Source: Ciona savignyi (Eukaryota; Chordata; Ascidiacea; Phlebobranchia; Cionidae). From it: DNA of 64,000 bases. The translations under genes and the position numbers were made by a program. This document shows, piece by piece, positions 33,666 to 45,700 of this stretch. Each line of letters opens with the position of its first letter. Positions within the stretch are counted from its first letter, which is position 1. The notes under the pieces are model-generated. The model made no database searches. It saw only the letters and a list, made by a program, of their open reading frames with translations, and was not told the DNA's origin. Where the stretch lies: assembly GCA_000149265.1 (NCBI GenBank), contig CH003275.1, positions 1,256,057 to 1,320,056 on the forward strand. Reading direction: 5' to 3'.

Positions 33666-35159
33666 GGTCTCGTTAACAGGTTAAATTTTACGATGTACGC
33701 TGCATGCAATTTGATTGCATTTATTTGAATAACGAAATTAAGTGCTTTATTTCAAGGCCCTTATATATGGATTCGTCATCCTTACCAAATTTTTAATATA
33801 GAATTGGTATATGTATCGGTCGCGTTAACCAATTTTAACATCGAAAACTAAACCTTAATGAACATCAAAGGTCGACCTCAAACGAAATGATTGGTGATTA
33901 CGCAATATGAACAAATATTACTAAAAGAACGGGTAAAACTGTTAAAATTATATGAAGACAAATTCAAACCCCGCCGCAAACACTGTACCAAAGAATTGCA
34001 CATACCTTTAACCCCAGGCCTATAACAGAAGCCCTAGCGTCATGACATTTATTTAAATATGCGATTTCTATCGTTAAATATTTCCCCTGCGGAATATATA
34101 TGGATCTATCACAAAGGCAAAGGGTTCGAAACCGTGCGAGCCAACAATGATCATCAAAATTGATTCGAATTTAATTCGAACACCAACGTGAATTTTCGAA
34201 TTTAGGTAAAACGAAACGGTCGTTTGATCAAATGATTAGCCCCACCTATTCATGCACAGCTTGCTATTTAAAAACAGGTCTTATGTAAAGCCAATACAGG
34301 GTTCGAAAGTTGGACTTGTTAAAAGAATTTTAACGTCTTTATTACATCGGTATCGAAAGATTAGGCTATAAATCTCGGCCATAAATGCTCGACCGTGTAT
34401 TCCCTGTTCTATTTTTGGAGATGTATGCGATTAAGTAGATCTCCCGCATACCTTATATGGAGATTCCTTTTAAAAAGCTATAAATAGATGTGCGGCCACG
34501 AAATTGACCACAAGCCCTGACGAAAGCTTTGTTTTGTTTAGATCAATTGCAAGCAAAATGCGACTTTTATTATACTTTACCGAAAACTATGTTTCGTCTA
34601 CGTTTAATACAATGCGGTTATGTGAAACATAAAAATGTTATACCCCAATCAAACCAAAACATAGTCACACAAGCTTAATATTTAGTTATATGTATTTGCA
34701 AACAATTTCCAGTGTAGATTTGGCCTTGATATTATAAAATTCGGTAATATAAAACGTATAAATTTAACACAATAATCAGTGCAAAACATACTCGGCTATA
34801 GGGTTAATATTCAGCCATGTTTATTTTTAAACAATTTTAGGTGCAGAATCTGTTTTAGTATTGTTTTTCTTTATAGCGCATTTGTAACAGTGCAAGTTCT
34901 CCATTGTGCCTGTGATTATTAGCGTGCGCCTTATTTCATTTTTAGCTTGAAGTAATAAGTGTCATTGCGTGTTCGCGCCTTTGCATCGTACGTACGTGTG
35001 TTAACTGTATAGCCTATTTGGCAGTTGTAATTTGGACGATTAGCAAGGGGTTGTATCCTGCTGTGGTTTTAGGAATATAAGATTGGTCACTAACTACAGG
35101 TCTTATACACGAACCATAGAATTGTTACACATTCACCAGCAAACTGGTATAAGCCATTA
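33666..35159. other. AT-rich intergenic DNA with SINE-A fragments
   Basis: A SINE-A head on the minus strand lies near 33798-33840 and a diverged plus-strand copy at about 34215-34325 (ACGGTCGTTTGATCAAATG, GGGTTCGAAAGTTGG). The rest, including about 34330-35150, is AT-rich with no supported gene or repeat. Confidence 0.45.
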
Positions 35160-35580
35160 CGTTTCTGTTGTCGCGGCGTACGGTAGTGAAATGCGGTTTC
35201 GATTAAAGCAGAACCAGGAACACACGGTAGAAGGGTGCGCAAGGATTCCGTGAACTCGTAAACTTTTCATCAGCCTCCCGCCTCACACGACGAAGATAGG
35301 CTTCCGCGAAGGCTTGGGGGTGTAATTAAATATTGGCGGTTTGGGGTTGCCACTTTATGAACTTCTACGGCTTGGAATAGGATGAGATAGAGACCACCGA
35401 CCTCGCCTTTTAAGGAATTGGTTCCCCGTGTTAACGAATTAGCCGCGTATAGCCTACACTTATGGCTACGTAATCGAATCGTAGAAACGATTATGACGTA
35501 ATAGAGACATTCCTATGAAAAAATGCGCGTCATTCCCAACCGCGATTGTACCCGGTGTAATGTTTTGGGCAAAACAAAAT
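35160..35580. promoter_or_regulatory. CpG-rich unique island with a shared bZIP-like site
   Basis: It resembles the 32199-32500 island in composition and shares TGACGTAATAGAGAC (35494-35508) with it. A long run at 35270-35440 is GC-rich and repeat-free. No supported open frame is present. Confidence 0.33.
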
Positions 35581-36267
35581 TAAATTATCTTGAAGTAATA
35601 CATCTGCTTTGGTGTAAACAACTGATAAGGGAGATTCAAACGTGGCCTTTCTCAGAAATTCCATACAGCTAAAACGGAAAACCCGGTTTAGTTTTCTCGC
35701 AAAGGTGCCACCCAGTCACAAATGATCTAGAGGAACATTTTTTAATAATTTTAATTTGTTTTATTGCTCGAGGTTGTAATACAGCTAGCTAAAATGCGCC
35801 GAAAATTCAACCCTCACTTCTATGCTAAACGACTATTAAATGTAGTCAAGAGGTGGCGCTATTGGGTTCGAAAGAGAAACCAACCAATTTCGCAGTTAAA
35901 ACCATTAGTCATTTTATTACGCCATTTTGTTTTGCATTTTCCGGTGGTTTTTATTCATAAATGTGTGTAAGTTTGATTTTTTTAACTGAGCATGATTTTA
36001 AAACCGGAAACACTGGATAACGGATCAGATTCAAGGACTTTGGATTCTTTATAAACCAGCAGCAAGTACTGATCGTAGCATCGCTATACGAAAACGACAT
36101 TTTTTTATTGACGCCGGGTTTCGATCCTGTAACCATTGGGCCGAGTGGAGGTATGAGCGAGTAGCAAGTACTAATCTTACGGATCATTATACTGCAAACA
36201 TTTTTCTTTATCTTGCCATTATTCATTTTTTTATCTAGTGACAATTAACTATAAGGTTTAATTTTTT

Positions 36268-36690
36268 TTTCTACCCTGTCCGGTTTTGAATCCATGATGT
36301 GTTCGTATCTGAGGCCGTGTTTGTATAGATAGTTTGAGATGTGTATCGGTGGCGTTAACCATTCAGCTACACGGTCGGACGACTAGGGTCTGAGCCTTAC
36401 GTTTCCAGTACCTTTGTTGCAATAAGCTAAGATGCGATGTGGCGGGTCGTCCTAATTTAAAGTTTGGTCACGTGTGGTCGTGTGGCCGAATGGTCTACGC
36501 CATTGATATACAGGATTATATACAAAAAAGCGTTTTAATAAGCGAGTCGATGAGGTAGCCCGGTAAAAACTTACATTATGAAAGTGGTAGTGTGGTTGAA
36601 TGGTTAAAGCGACCGGTGCATATATCAAATTACAAAACGTTCTTGGTAACGAGCCCATCAGTGGTTTGAAACCTAGAGCGGTAAAAAAAT
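36268..36690. repeat. Three SINE-A copies, one inverted
   Basis: There is a minus-strand copy at about 36268-36381 (plus-strand reading TACCCTGTCCGG to CAGCTACACGGTCGG). Plus-strand copies follow at about 36475-36570 (GTGGTCGTGTGGCCGAATGG) and 36582-36690 (GTGTGGTTGAATGGTTAAAG). The upstream stretch 35581-36267 holds no supported gene. Confidence 0.75.
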
Positions 36691-37137
36691 CTGATCATGT
36701 ACAATCGCTCCGTGTCGCTAGAACCCCGCTAATCAATTATTTTCTAGATCTTGCCACACGCTGTAACTCGTCATTGGCGTGACTTTATATCCGTTTGTAT
36801 TTCATAAGCGGCAGCTTAATTTGGTCTATGAGGGTTTGCATGTGTTTGCCTACGCCATTCTCTACGTGATGAAGGTATTGTAGGTTAAAACAATCAAAAG
36901 ACGCGGGTCTCCAAATATTACAAAGTCAATTCGCCATGGCCCCGATTCGGGCGACTCTTCGGAAGAAAGGCACCGTTACGTATTTGCTATATACATGCAA
37001 ATCTATTTGTCAAGGGGCGTCGTATGGGCGTGAGTGAATGATTTGAAAGTGTTCAAGCGAGTTGGTACCAGCTGCTGCGGCCGCAAAAGGACGTATCAAT
37101 CCGTCGCGACAAAGAACCGATTTTATATGAAGGCTGA

Positions 37138-37610
37138 CTGTACAGTGACGTGGCCAAATGGTTAACGCGACCGATACATATACCGACTACAATACAAAAA
37201 CGGTCCGAGTAACGTGCCCATCATGGATTCGAAACTTAGCTCGGTTAAAAAAAATATGAAGACTGACAAATGTCTTTTGGTCGAATGGTAAACGCAACCA
37301 ATTCATCTACCGTTCTCTATATATAACGGTCTTAGTGGCTATCATGGGTTTGAAACTTGGATCGGTTAAAATATATGGTGGTTGTAAATGGTCATGTAGA
37401 CGCATGGTAAAAGCCACCGATTTATATAGAGGTTTTCTACAGAAAAACCCGCCTTGGCGCCTATCATGGGTTTAAAACTTAGCTGTGCTATAAACAATAT
37501 CTACTGGTTGTTAAAGGTTTGTGGCCGAATGGTTAACGCGACCGATTCGTATACCGTTTTTACATAACAAAAGTTTATCATTGGTTCGAAACATAACCGA
37601 GTTAAATTAT
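37138..37610 (+). repeat. Array of four SINE-A copies
   Basis: Four plus-strand units begin near 37138, 37265, 37385 and 37513. Each has an A-box-like segment close to GGCCGAATGGTTAACGCGAC and a B-box-like GGTTCGAAAC or ATGGGTTTGAAAC, ending GTTAAA. Spacing is about 120-128 bases. They differ enough from each other to be old. Confidence 0.75.
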
Positions 37611-39770
37611 TTATTCGTTTTAAATGACTGTCACAGCTATTACAGCCCAAAAATTGCTTGTCATTATTAACGTTCATTTATTGATGTAGTTATGGTTTGT
37701 TATTGGCGACCTTACGAACAAAAAACTTTTGAATCAAGGAAAGAAAACGAAAAAAACAACAGTTTTGTGTTTTTATTGGCTTCATACTTAAATTGTTAAA
37801 AAAAAACTAATTCTTGAAAAAAACTTTATTCTTGGCCAGGCCTGGGTGTGGACTTGCTGCATATAGCCACAGTATAAACATCTCTGCACCATTTGCATAT
37901 TGATATAAAACTTAAACGAGCTAATCCGTTTTCCGCTGTATATACATCACATCATACACACAACACATAGCGACTCCCTCGCAACGTATACCCTCTATTT
38001 ATCGCGGCCTTGGCGATGTATATTTGATAAATTTTTAACGGAAAACCCGGGAAACAGGAACGTGACTCGATAAGCAGGTAGAGAGTATGTTTTGTGCGTG
38101 GACGAACAACTCCTTTATTGTTTAACTGACAAGGCGAGACTCAAAACCGTCAATTGAAAACCTGACATTTCGTATTACTTCGCTGGATATGAAAGGTAAT
38201 CTCATAAACACCGGTACGGTATATTCATATGCACGGCCAAGTTTATTTCCGTGCAAACTGCAACTTGTTGACGGTTTCCGAGACGTTTTGCGAAACAGCG
38301 GTTCGAGGAACCGCCTTTTGGCATGTTTCACAACAGCAAGTGTCAATTAGCACGATAACCGTCCTTACTATCAGGAAAATCGCAAGGGATTTACGCCGCA
38401 GAGCCGCTAATAAGTATACGTGCTCTCTAACAGGCGCCCCGCGACCGCATAAACTTCGAACCCTGATCGAACGTGTTCAACGCCGATAACGCAACCCGGT
38501 TTTATTATTAATTATACAAGCGCCAGGTTATTGGGGATACCAGCAATTCCAAACATAGATGTTTATCTACTGGTACAGCGGGAGGGGAGCTTAGCTGGAT
38601 CAAAGTTCGAAAAGCTTAACCGCGATCTGAACTTGACTTTTTTAGGGAAAGGTCATTAAAAACCAGGCTTTCATTTTCCTTTTATAGCCTGTGTATTCTT
38701 ACGCGCTAAACCAACGTAGTTAGGGTGTGTGCTTTGAAACTTAAAGGGACATCTAAATTTAAGGGCTTTGTACATTTTAACGAGCGGATTCGGCGCAAAT
38801 AAATAAAAAAAAGGAGATTATAGCTATCACAAAACGCCCGGTGGAAACATAAACGCATATCTTTAAAAATGAAATCTGATATGACACTCTAGTATAGATT
38901 ATTACAAAAATAGACTAATGCAAATATGGACGGTCGCAAAACAACCAGTAAAATCATGAATCTTTAAAAATAAACTCTGTTTGACACTCTGGTACAGATA
39001 ATAATCTAACGGCTGTAAATTTAAATCAGCAATTTTTGGTCGTAACCGAAACTTTGTGTTTTGTTTATATTTAAGGCGGTAACGCTTATGGGATGTTGAT
39101 TCGTCGATTGGTTCAAATAGCTTTGTACACAACAGCATCGGATAGACAGCCATTGGCCAGCAATTAATCAGAAATATGCTGCGTTCGGTTGGGGTCATTA
39201 TTCTCAGGAATTCGACGGCATTTGCGACATATCCTGGTCAGGTATAAAGTATAAGCCAGGGGACACGCTCTGGGCGTTGGTATATTTGCGGTCGCACACA
39301 GCGTGCACTAAAACAAACCTTCTCTTGTTAGCTTAGGGTTGGTTGGCTTATCTCCCTCGGTTTGGAAATTAAACTTCCCGATCCTCGTTTTATCACCAAA
39401 ACAAAAGGGCGGAGCGTTGTCCCGATCGACATTGTGTTTACTATGCCATCAATGGATGTCCGATAGTTAAACACAGTTAAAAGAAAACCGAGAGTCGTGG
39501 GGGGGTCGCCGACCCTAGTCCACTTATTCGTTTTAAACGCGGTGTAGCAATTGCTCGTTTGATCGCTTATCTCTACGGTCAGCGCTCGGAATAAATTAAT
39601 TCTCGTGCGCAGTGATCGCGCTCGCTGTATATTTGCTCCATATATAGGCCTCCGAGCCATCAATCTCTTAAACGATATTATCGAAGCCGACAATCACGAT
39701 TCCGGTGCAATTTTTTTACCAAGCTTGTTTCCCACCCATGCTAAGTTCGTCAACATTTTGAAAGCTTAAC
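37611..39770. other. Intergenic DNA with CpG-rich islands and a tandem duplication
   Basis: No gene is supported. CpG-rich unique stretches lie at about 37970-38510 and 39185-39700. Open frames over them (38229-38489, 39328-39693 minus) lack motifs. A diverged two-copy duplication of about 100 bp lies at 38860-39035, sharing TCTTTAAAAAT, GACACTCT, GTA and AGAT-TAAT steps. An AT-rich stretch separates the islands. Confidence 0.4.
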
Positions 39771-40680
39771 AAAAATGTTTACCAACCAAGCTTGGTTTTG
39801 AACCCATGATGAGCTAAATGACCATTCTTGTTTAAATTTGGCATATGTAACGGTGACGTTAACAATTCCGCTGTACGTTAAAGCATTGCTTTATTTGCTC
39901 ATTGTTTAATACTGGGGGAAAAATAATACTAAAACTAAAGCAACCAACAAGTCTTTGGTCGATCGACGTTGGTGGCTCGTTAGAACAGAAACAAACAAAT
40001 TCCCAAATACGCTTTGCAACGCGGAAAAGGATTATGCGAACACGAAGAAACCGATGTTCTTTGTTTATGGCGGGCACAAATCCCTGGCGCGGTGTAACTC
40101 GTTATTTCGGTGAATATGTTTGTCGGGAACACTTGACCCGTGCTTGAGTTGTCCCTCCTTTTGCAGCGTTTGCATAAGCCCTATCAGGTTGCATTGTTTT
40201 TTTGGCCGAGCTGAATTTCGACCCCATGATAGACTCGTTACTAACAACATTTTGTATATAGGAGACGTTATAGAATTCAGTCAATTCAACGATTCGGCCA
40301 CCCGACTATTCAAATCGCCTGCATCATTTCACATTCATTAATGCCAATGCGACCCCCTATTCAGCCTTATTTATATATAGGTCCGTTTTTAAAAGCTTTA
40401 TATGAACCGCGCTAACAATTTAGCGACAAGACCAATTCAATGTAGAAAAAAGAGTAACTTATATCTTTTATTAAGTTCATTTCCGAACCCTCGTGGGGCT
40501 CATCGAAAAAAACATTTTTATGAAGTTTCGTATATGAATCGTTCGCTTTAACCATTCTGCCATAATGCAGGACGATTTTACACAAAACAGGAAGAGTTAA
40601 TTTTTTACCGAGCACAGTTTCGATCCCAAATTGGGCTCGAATAAGGCCGTTTTTTATATATTTTATTGCATACAACCAAA
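39770..40680 (-). repeat. Cluster of minus-strand SINE-A copies
   Basis: At least four copies share the minus orientation: about 39770-39880, 40195-40312, 40475-40580 and a truncated one at 40600-40680, with debris near 40380-40435. Plus-strand reading shows the tail first (for example TTACCAACCAAGCTTGG, TTTCGACCCCATGAT) and then the inverted head (AACGATTCGGCCACCCGAC). The open frames here are repeat-derived. Confidence 0.7.
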
Positions 40681-41335
40681 GCACGAACCCACGCAGTATA
40701 TGTTCACACAGGCAACACCTCGACCGATAATTCGCTATTCCTGGAAACCTTGAATTTTAATAAAACCAAGTTCCCACTATATTCTAATCAACGGATTCAC
40801 TTAACGGAAATGTTTAGAGGTGTTTATATAGCCAGGGGCGGGAGGTTGGCAATGTTTGTGAGTCGTAGATAATCGGATCGATAATTAAGGGTCGTAACAA
40901 CCCGACATTCCATTAGCAGGTAAACTTTGTACCCGAGATTAATCGATGGAGTTTATAGTTTATCCATACGCCGCCTGCTTGGTAGAAAAAGTTGTATAAC
41001 ACGCAGTTTTTGCACGTTTTTTCTGTCAAAAACTCAAGATTTCTTCATTGCTTTATGAAAGGTACGTTTACGCATTTTAAACGATTAAGAGACGCCGCCA
41101 GCCCATGATGGAGATAAATGCAGCAATCAACGTTTTTTGGGGGTAATTTTGATTCGAAACATCATTGCTAAATACTTCGAAATTAACTACTTAAGGGCTT
41201 CGAAATTAAAAAAAATTGGATTCTCATGGCCCGTATTTAGAAAATCGCTGTTGTATTGCGCTCTGTATGTTGTTTGTCGATTGTCTTTACGTTTTGTCGC
41301 GAAGCTGCACTGGTCGCACAAGAACGGCAGAACAT

Positions 41336-41526
41336 GCCAAAGGACGACACCCAAATTTGAAAAAGAGAAAAAGGGGAGAAGGGAAAATGCTTACAAAAAT
41401 CGTGAAAACTAATTTTAACCTTTCCCCTACTGTTATCCCAACTTCAAAACTAACCCTAACCATGATCCTAATTCCTCATATTAAGAGAACAGTTCCCTTT
41501 TCCCTTTTTTTAGTGTTTCCCCATGA
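41336..41526. mobile_element. Foldback (MITE-like) element, opposite orientation
   Basis: The left end is AAAAGGGGAGAAGGGAAAATG and the right end AGTTCCCTTTTCCC then TTTAGTGTTTCCCC. The interior CTAACCCTAACCATGATCC is the complement of the GTTAGGGTTA interior of the 24917 copy. The preceding 650 bases hold no supported gene. Confidence 0.5.
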
Positions 41527-42718
41527 AGAACCTAAAAGCTGTACTGTGTACAATTTGTCAAAAACATAAAGGAACGTGTGCACAGCAGAACGGCTGTGTG
41601 GCCGAATGGTTATCGCGACCGATTTACAAAACGCTCCATATACACAAATAAAACGGTTGGTCCCGTAAAAACAAAACAACACAGCTTGCGCCGTTGGCGA
41701 CCCCTTAAAGCAATTTGTACAGTCCCTTTTAAAAGAGCAAAACCCGCGAGCCCGCTGGACACCGAGGAACTAAACAAATGCAGCGAATACGGTGCCAAGA
41801 ATGGCCCCGACTCACGGACGTCGTATGAAAAGGCAATCTGTGATGGGTTGTCAGAACGAAGGTCAATCTGTCTAAACGTGGCTTTTTGTTTACGGCTTAA
41901 ACCTCGACGACGGTTCGTATTGTCGAAAGGGAAACACGATGGGGACTGAATACCGAAATCTTCAATCGCTCGGATAATCGCAGCCTCGAGCAATCGTTAC
42001 CCAATGGATAAGCGGCCAGTCCTATCTACATTTTGGAGTCATAATAATAATAAAGGGCCTGAGAAGGCGTCGCATACCTAACTAGGCACGTCACCCTGGC
42101 CATGTCAAGAACCCGACTTGATAACAACAATTAAACCGTCGATTCTGGGAACGGAGAGATATTTTAAGTGCGGGTTTGTCAATCAGACCGCGGCGCCTAT
42201 TTCGCTTTCGTGTGGCTTTCGGCAAAGCGAAAATTGTTTTTAATTCTCAGGGAGACTGCTGCGCCACGAATAATGCGAATTTAATTAGTTTGCATGAATT
42301 TGCACGTCGGACTAAACACATCAATCCGAAACTGGATGTTTAAGTTTTGGGTGATTTCGTACATACAGCGTGGCTTCGAGAGACGGTGCTTTGGAATGAG
42401 ATTCAAGCATTATTCTGAAAAGTCCTAAAATGCCTGCTTTTGGGTCTCACGAATTCGGGTTTCCTAACTTTTGGTTTCACGATTTTGGGTTTGACAATTT
42501 TGAATTTTATAAATATAGATTTCATTTCATGATTTAGTTTAGGATAATTATTGAATAAAGTAACACACGTACCAGGTGAGATTGGAGCTTTTAACCGGAG
42601 CAATCTAATCATAAAGCGGTGCAAGTCGTCTGTCGTGGTCTGCCATACACAAATGATAAGTTCCGATTCGACCCGCTTCGTTAAATTGCTCGTTGTGCTC
42701 GAAGTGGGTTGGTGGGGG
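41527..42718. other. 3' flank of the zinc-finger gene: SINE fragment, CpG-rich DNA, minisatellite
   Basis: A SINE-A head lies at about 41588-41650 (GTGTGGCCGAATGGTTATCG). About 41690-42400 is CpG-rich unique DNA with opposed open frames (41578-41949 plus, 41610-41993 minus) and no motif. About 42431-42540 is a short degenerate minisatellite of TTTGGGTTTCACGATT-like units. On the minus strand, this is downstream of the zinc-finger gene. Confidence 0.4.
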
Positions 42719-45700
42719 TTAGGGTGAAATTAAAGCGGCCCTCACTTTTAGAGAGTAATTGTTTGGGTTCGAAAATCCATCTGCCCCAGAAGCAACGACC
42801 CCTGGGACCAGGCTGGGGTTTATACGTGAGGGGTGGAGCATGGGATGTGGCATGTAGAAGGGGTATTGGAATATGGCCGTCGGCAGAGGGTGAAGCTGAG
42901 GATAGAAATGTGGGGTTGGCGTAACCTCGCTTGGGATTTGATGTACATTTCTATCAGCTGGTTTGCGAGGCTGGTTTTCCCTGTCGTCTTCGCGATCTTT
43001 TCCCGACACCCAGCTTGTCGGATTTGCACCGATTTGGTCTATCATGGAGTAAATGTCGTTCGGTCGCGTCTTCCGTTTGTCGTGCCGTACCGCTTTATGC
43101 TGCGCCAGATTGTCCTTTCGTTTTGCCGCGTAGCTGCACTGGTCGCACTTGAACGGCCGCTCCCCAGTATGGATTCGAATGTGCTCGACCAACTTGCTCA
43201 AGTTCTTTCCCAAGTAATTACACTCGTCGCACCTGGCGAAGAAGCAAGGTTAGCGCTGGGAACCCGGCTTAACATCACGCGTCATCTAATAAAGTAGCCC
43301 GGTTGACAAAGCCGACAATTAAACCAAGCCGACAACGGAACGATGAAAGCAAGCTTTGAGGGCATGTGATTATCTAAATTTAGGCACCCGATGACGTTTG
43401 TCGAGTGAAAAAGCGTAGCTTTCTTGGTATTTCCACCTAACCGTATAAGGACGGTGGGGAGTGTAATTATCGCCTGATAAACGGAAAACAGGCTTAGTAA
43501 CATAACAAACAGGTAATAAACAGGGCATTTAACGATTTCGAACTGCGTCAGCAAAAATACTGTCATTGCAAAACAAAACGATGTCATAAAAGATTTAAGA
43601 TTCGAATTCGATTTGATTTTTTTACTTAGCAGGGGTTACCTGAAATACTACATTTTTTACTACATTAATGGTTAAAATAAAACAGTAACAACGTCTCAAT
43701 CATATACAACGTACCATAAAAGCTCCAGCAAATCGACGGTGGGCAAAAGGTGTTTATTGAATTACGCGTGTTGGGACGCTTTGACGATTGCCCGTGTGAT
43801 AACACACCTTTCTCATACCGGGATACACATCAATATCTTATAACTTACTTATAGAACCCATCTTGCTTGTGCACAAGCCCCATATGTTCCTGGAGGTCGC
43901 CGCTGTTCTGAAAGCGGAAGGCGCAGAGTCTACAGGTTAATTCTTTTGCCGCGTTCTCGTCATTCGGGTAATGTCCCTCTGTGAGAATTGACGTTAAAAC
44001 ACAATAATTAGAATACAAGCTATTTATAGGGGTTTATGTCTATGACTTGAGGTAAAAAGAAATTGTTCTTGATCGAATGTAGGGTGCATTAATCTTGGAT
44101 TAAGAATAACGCTTAAGCATTTATTTATACAGTAACCATCACATGGCCAAACGGTCGGCATTATCGATTCATATACCGAAAGATATATAAAAAACGGTCG
44201 AATTAATGAGCCAATTATGGGTTCGAAACTTGGTCCTGTTAAAATGAACTTATTTCATGGATAATAGGTTGGTATCCCGGATTAAAATGAACAGTAATCC
44301 TAATTAAAAAAAACTTTAAGCCTATATTACACAGGAACTGTTGAATAGTGGAATGGTCAGCGCAGCAGATTCGTATTAATATATAAACAATATATATATA
44401 TACATAAATGGTCTACGGAACGAGCCTATTATGGATTCGAAACTTAAACCCGTTTAAAATCAGCTAAATTCATAATTCAATGACCGCAATTGTTAAAATG
44501 CAAGCAACGTGACATTGGGCTGGTATATTGTAGTTGGCATCTGATTCTGAGAAGAGTAATTGCAACTCGCTGCTAATTACCTGGTGAAAACGCTGCAAAC
44601 GCGTGAGCCACTTTGCGTACGTCATCAGCAGCGAGATCGTGGCAACCGTTTTCGATTTGTTTGTTGTCAATGACGTCAAGAAGCGGATCGTGTCGAAACG
44701 ACAAAGGCTCCGTCTTAATTCGGATCGGCTGATCTTCTCGGATGGGTGCTGTCTTCTCCGGCTCGTACTCGCGCTTAATCGGGACGCAACCTTTACCTTG
44801 AAGGGATTTGGCTAAGCCCGAGCATTGCTCATCAGTCGGTTTCGGACTTAATTTCGAGCGAGCATTTTTCGGAGGGTCGTATGTCTCGACCGGCGGCGTA
44901 AGCTTGTTGTTCTCATGTGGGGTTGATCGCTTCAAATCACCGTCTGGTAATTAAAGGTGGATGTATAATTGTCTGATTCTAAAGCGCAAGCAATCACACA
45001 CTTAACCGGCTTCGCCGTAAATTCCGCCCACACCTTTACGGTTGTAATTTCAACGATCAAGTCTCTACAACTTAATCTCTCCCAGCCACCGGGATATTAA
45101 ACGTTCGCCGACGGAGGATTAAAACCGAGAACTGATCGATAACCCTTAAATTGAAAGCTCCGTCTGTCTTTTTGTTTACGAGAAAATATTAAGTCCGGGC
45201 CCCGTAAGCTGATTATTTGGCGTTGGATTGACTTGAAAGAGGAGCTAAGTAGAAACCAGCGACCCGAATGACATTGCGTGTTATAAAAGGATTAATTACA
45301 GGACGGTTTATTGACATTTAGCGACGATGGCCGCCTGCATATAGACCGCTTTGTGGCAGCGCTACTGCCCTGCAATTAAAGTCTCCGCGAAGCAAATAAG
45401 GCGCGGACAAATCACTACTCTCATGGATTTCGAATCAAGGTGTCCGACCCGGAGACTGGTATACGCGGTTTTGTTAAGTGGCCAATTCCATGCGTTATGC
45501 GGCAGATATGGTACGCATGCCGCACCGAACATTCCGAGAACAAACGAAAGGTTTATAATCATTTTCGCGCGTATTCGCGGGTATTACGTATCCCAAGCAG
45601 GCCAATTGTCATTTTCGCGCGTATTCGCGGGTATTACGTATGCTTCTAGGCCAATTGTACCTGCTTTATTGTTTAATTTCGTTTTATTTTATTTTTTATT

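Noticed and set aside
41578-41993. Opposed open frames of about 125 residues
   Set aside because: Both strands are open across the same CpG-rich DNA, one begins inside a SINE-A copy, and neither has a domain.
42833-43297. Plus-strand frames over the last zinc-finger exon
   Set aside because: They are shadows of the minus-strand exon, which encodes clear C2H2 fingers.
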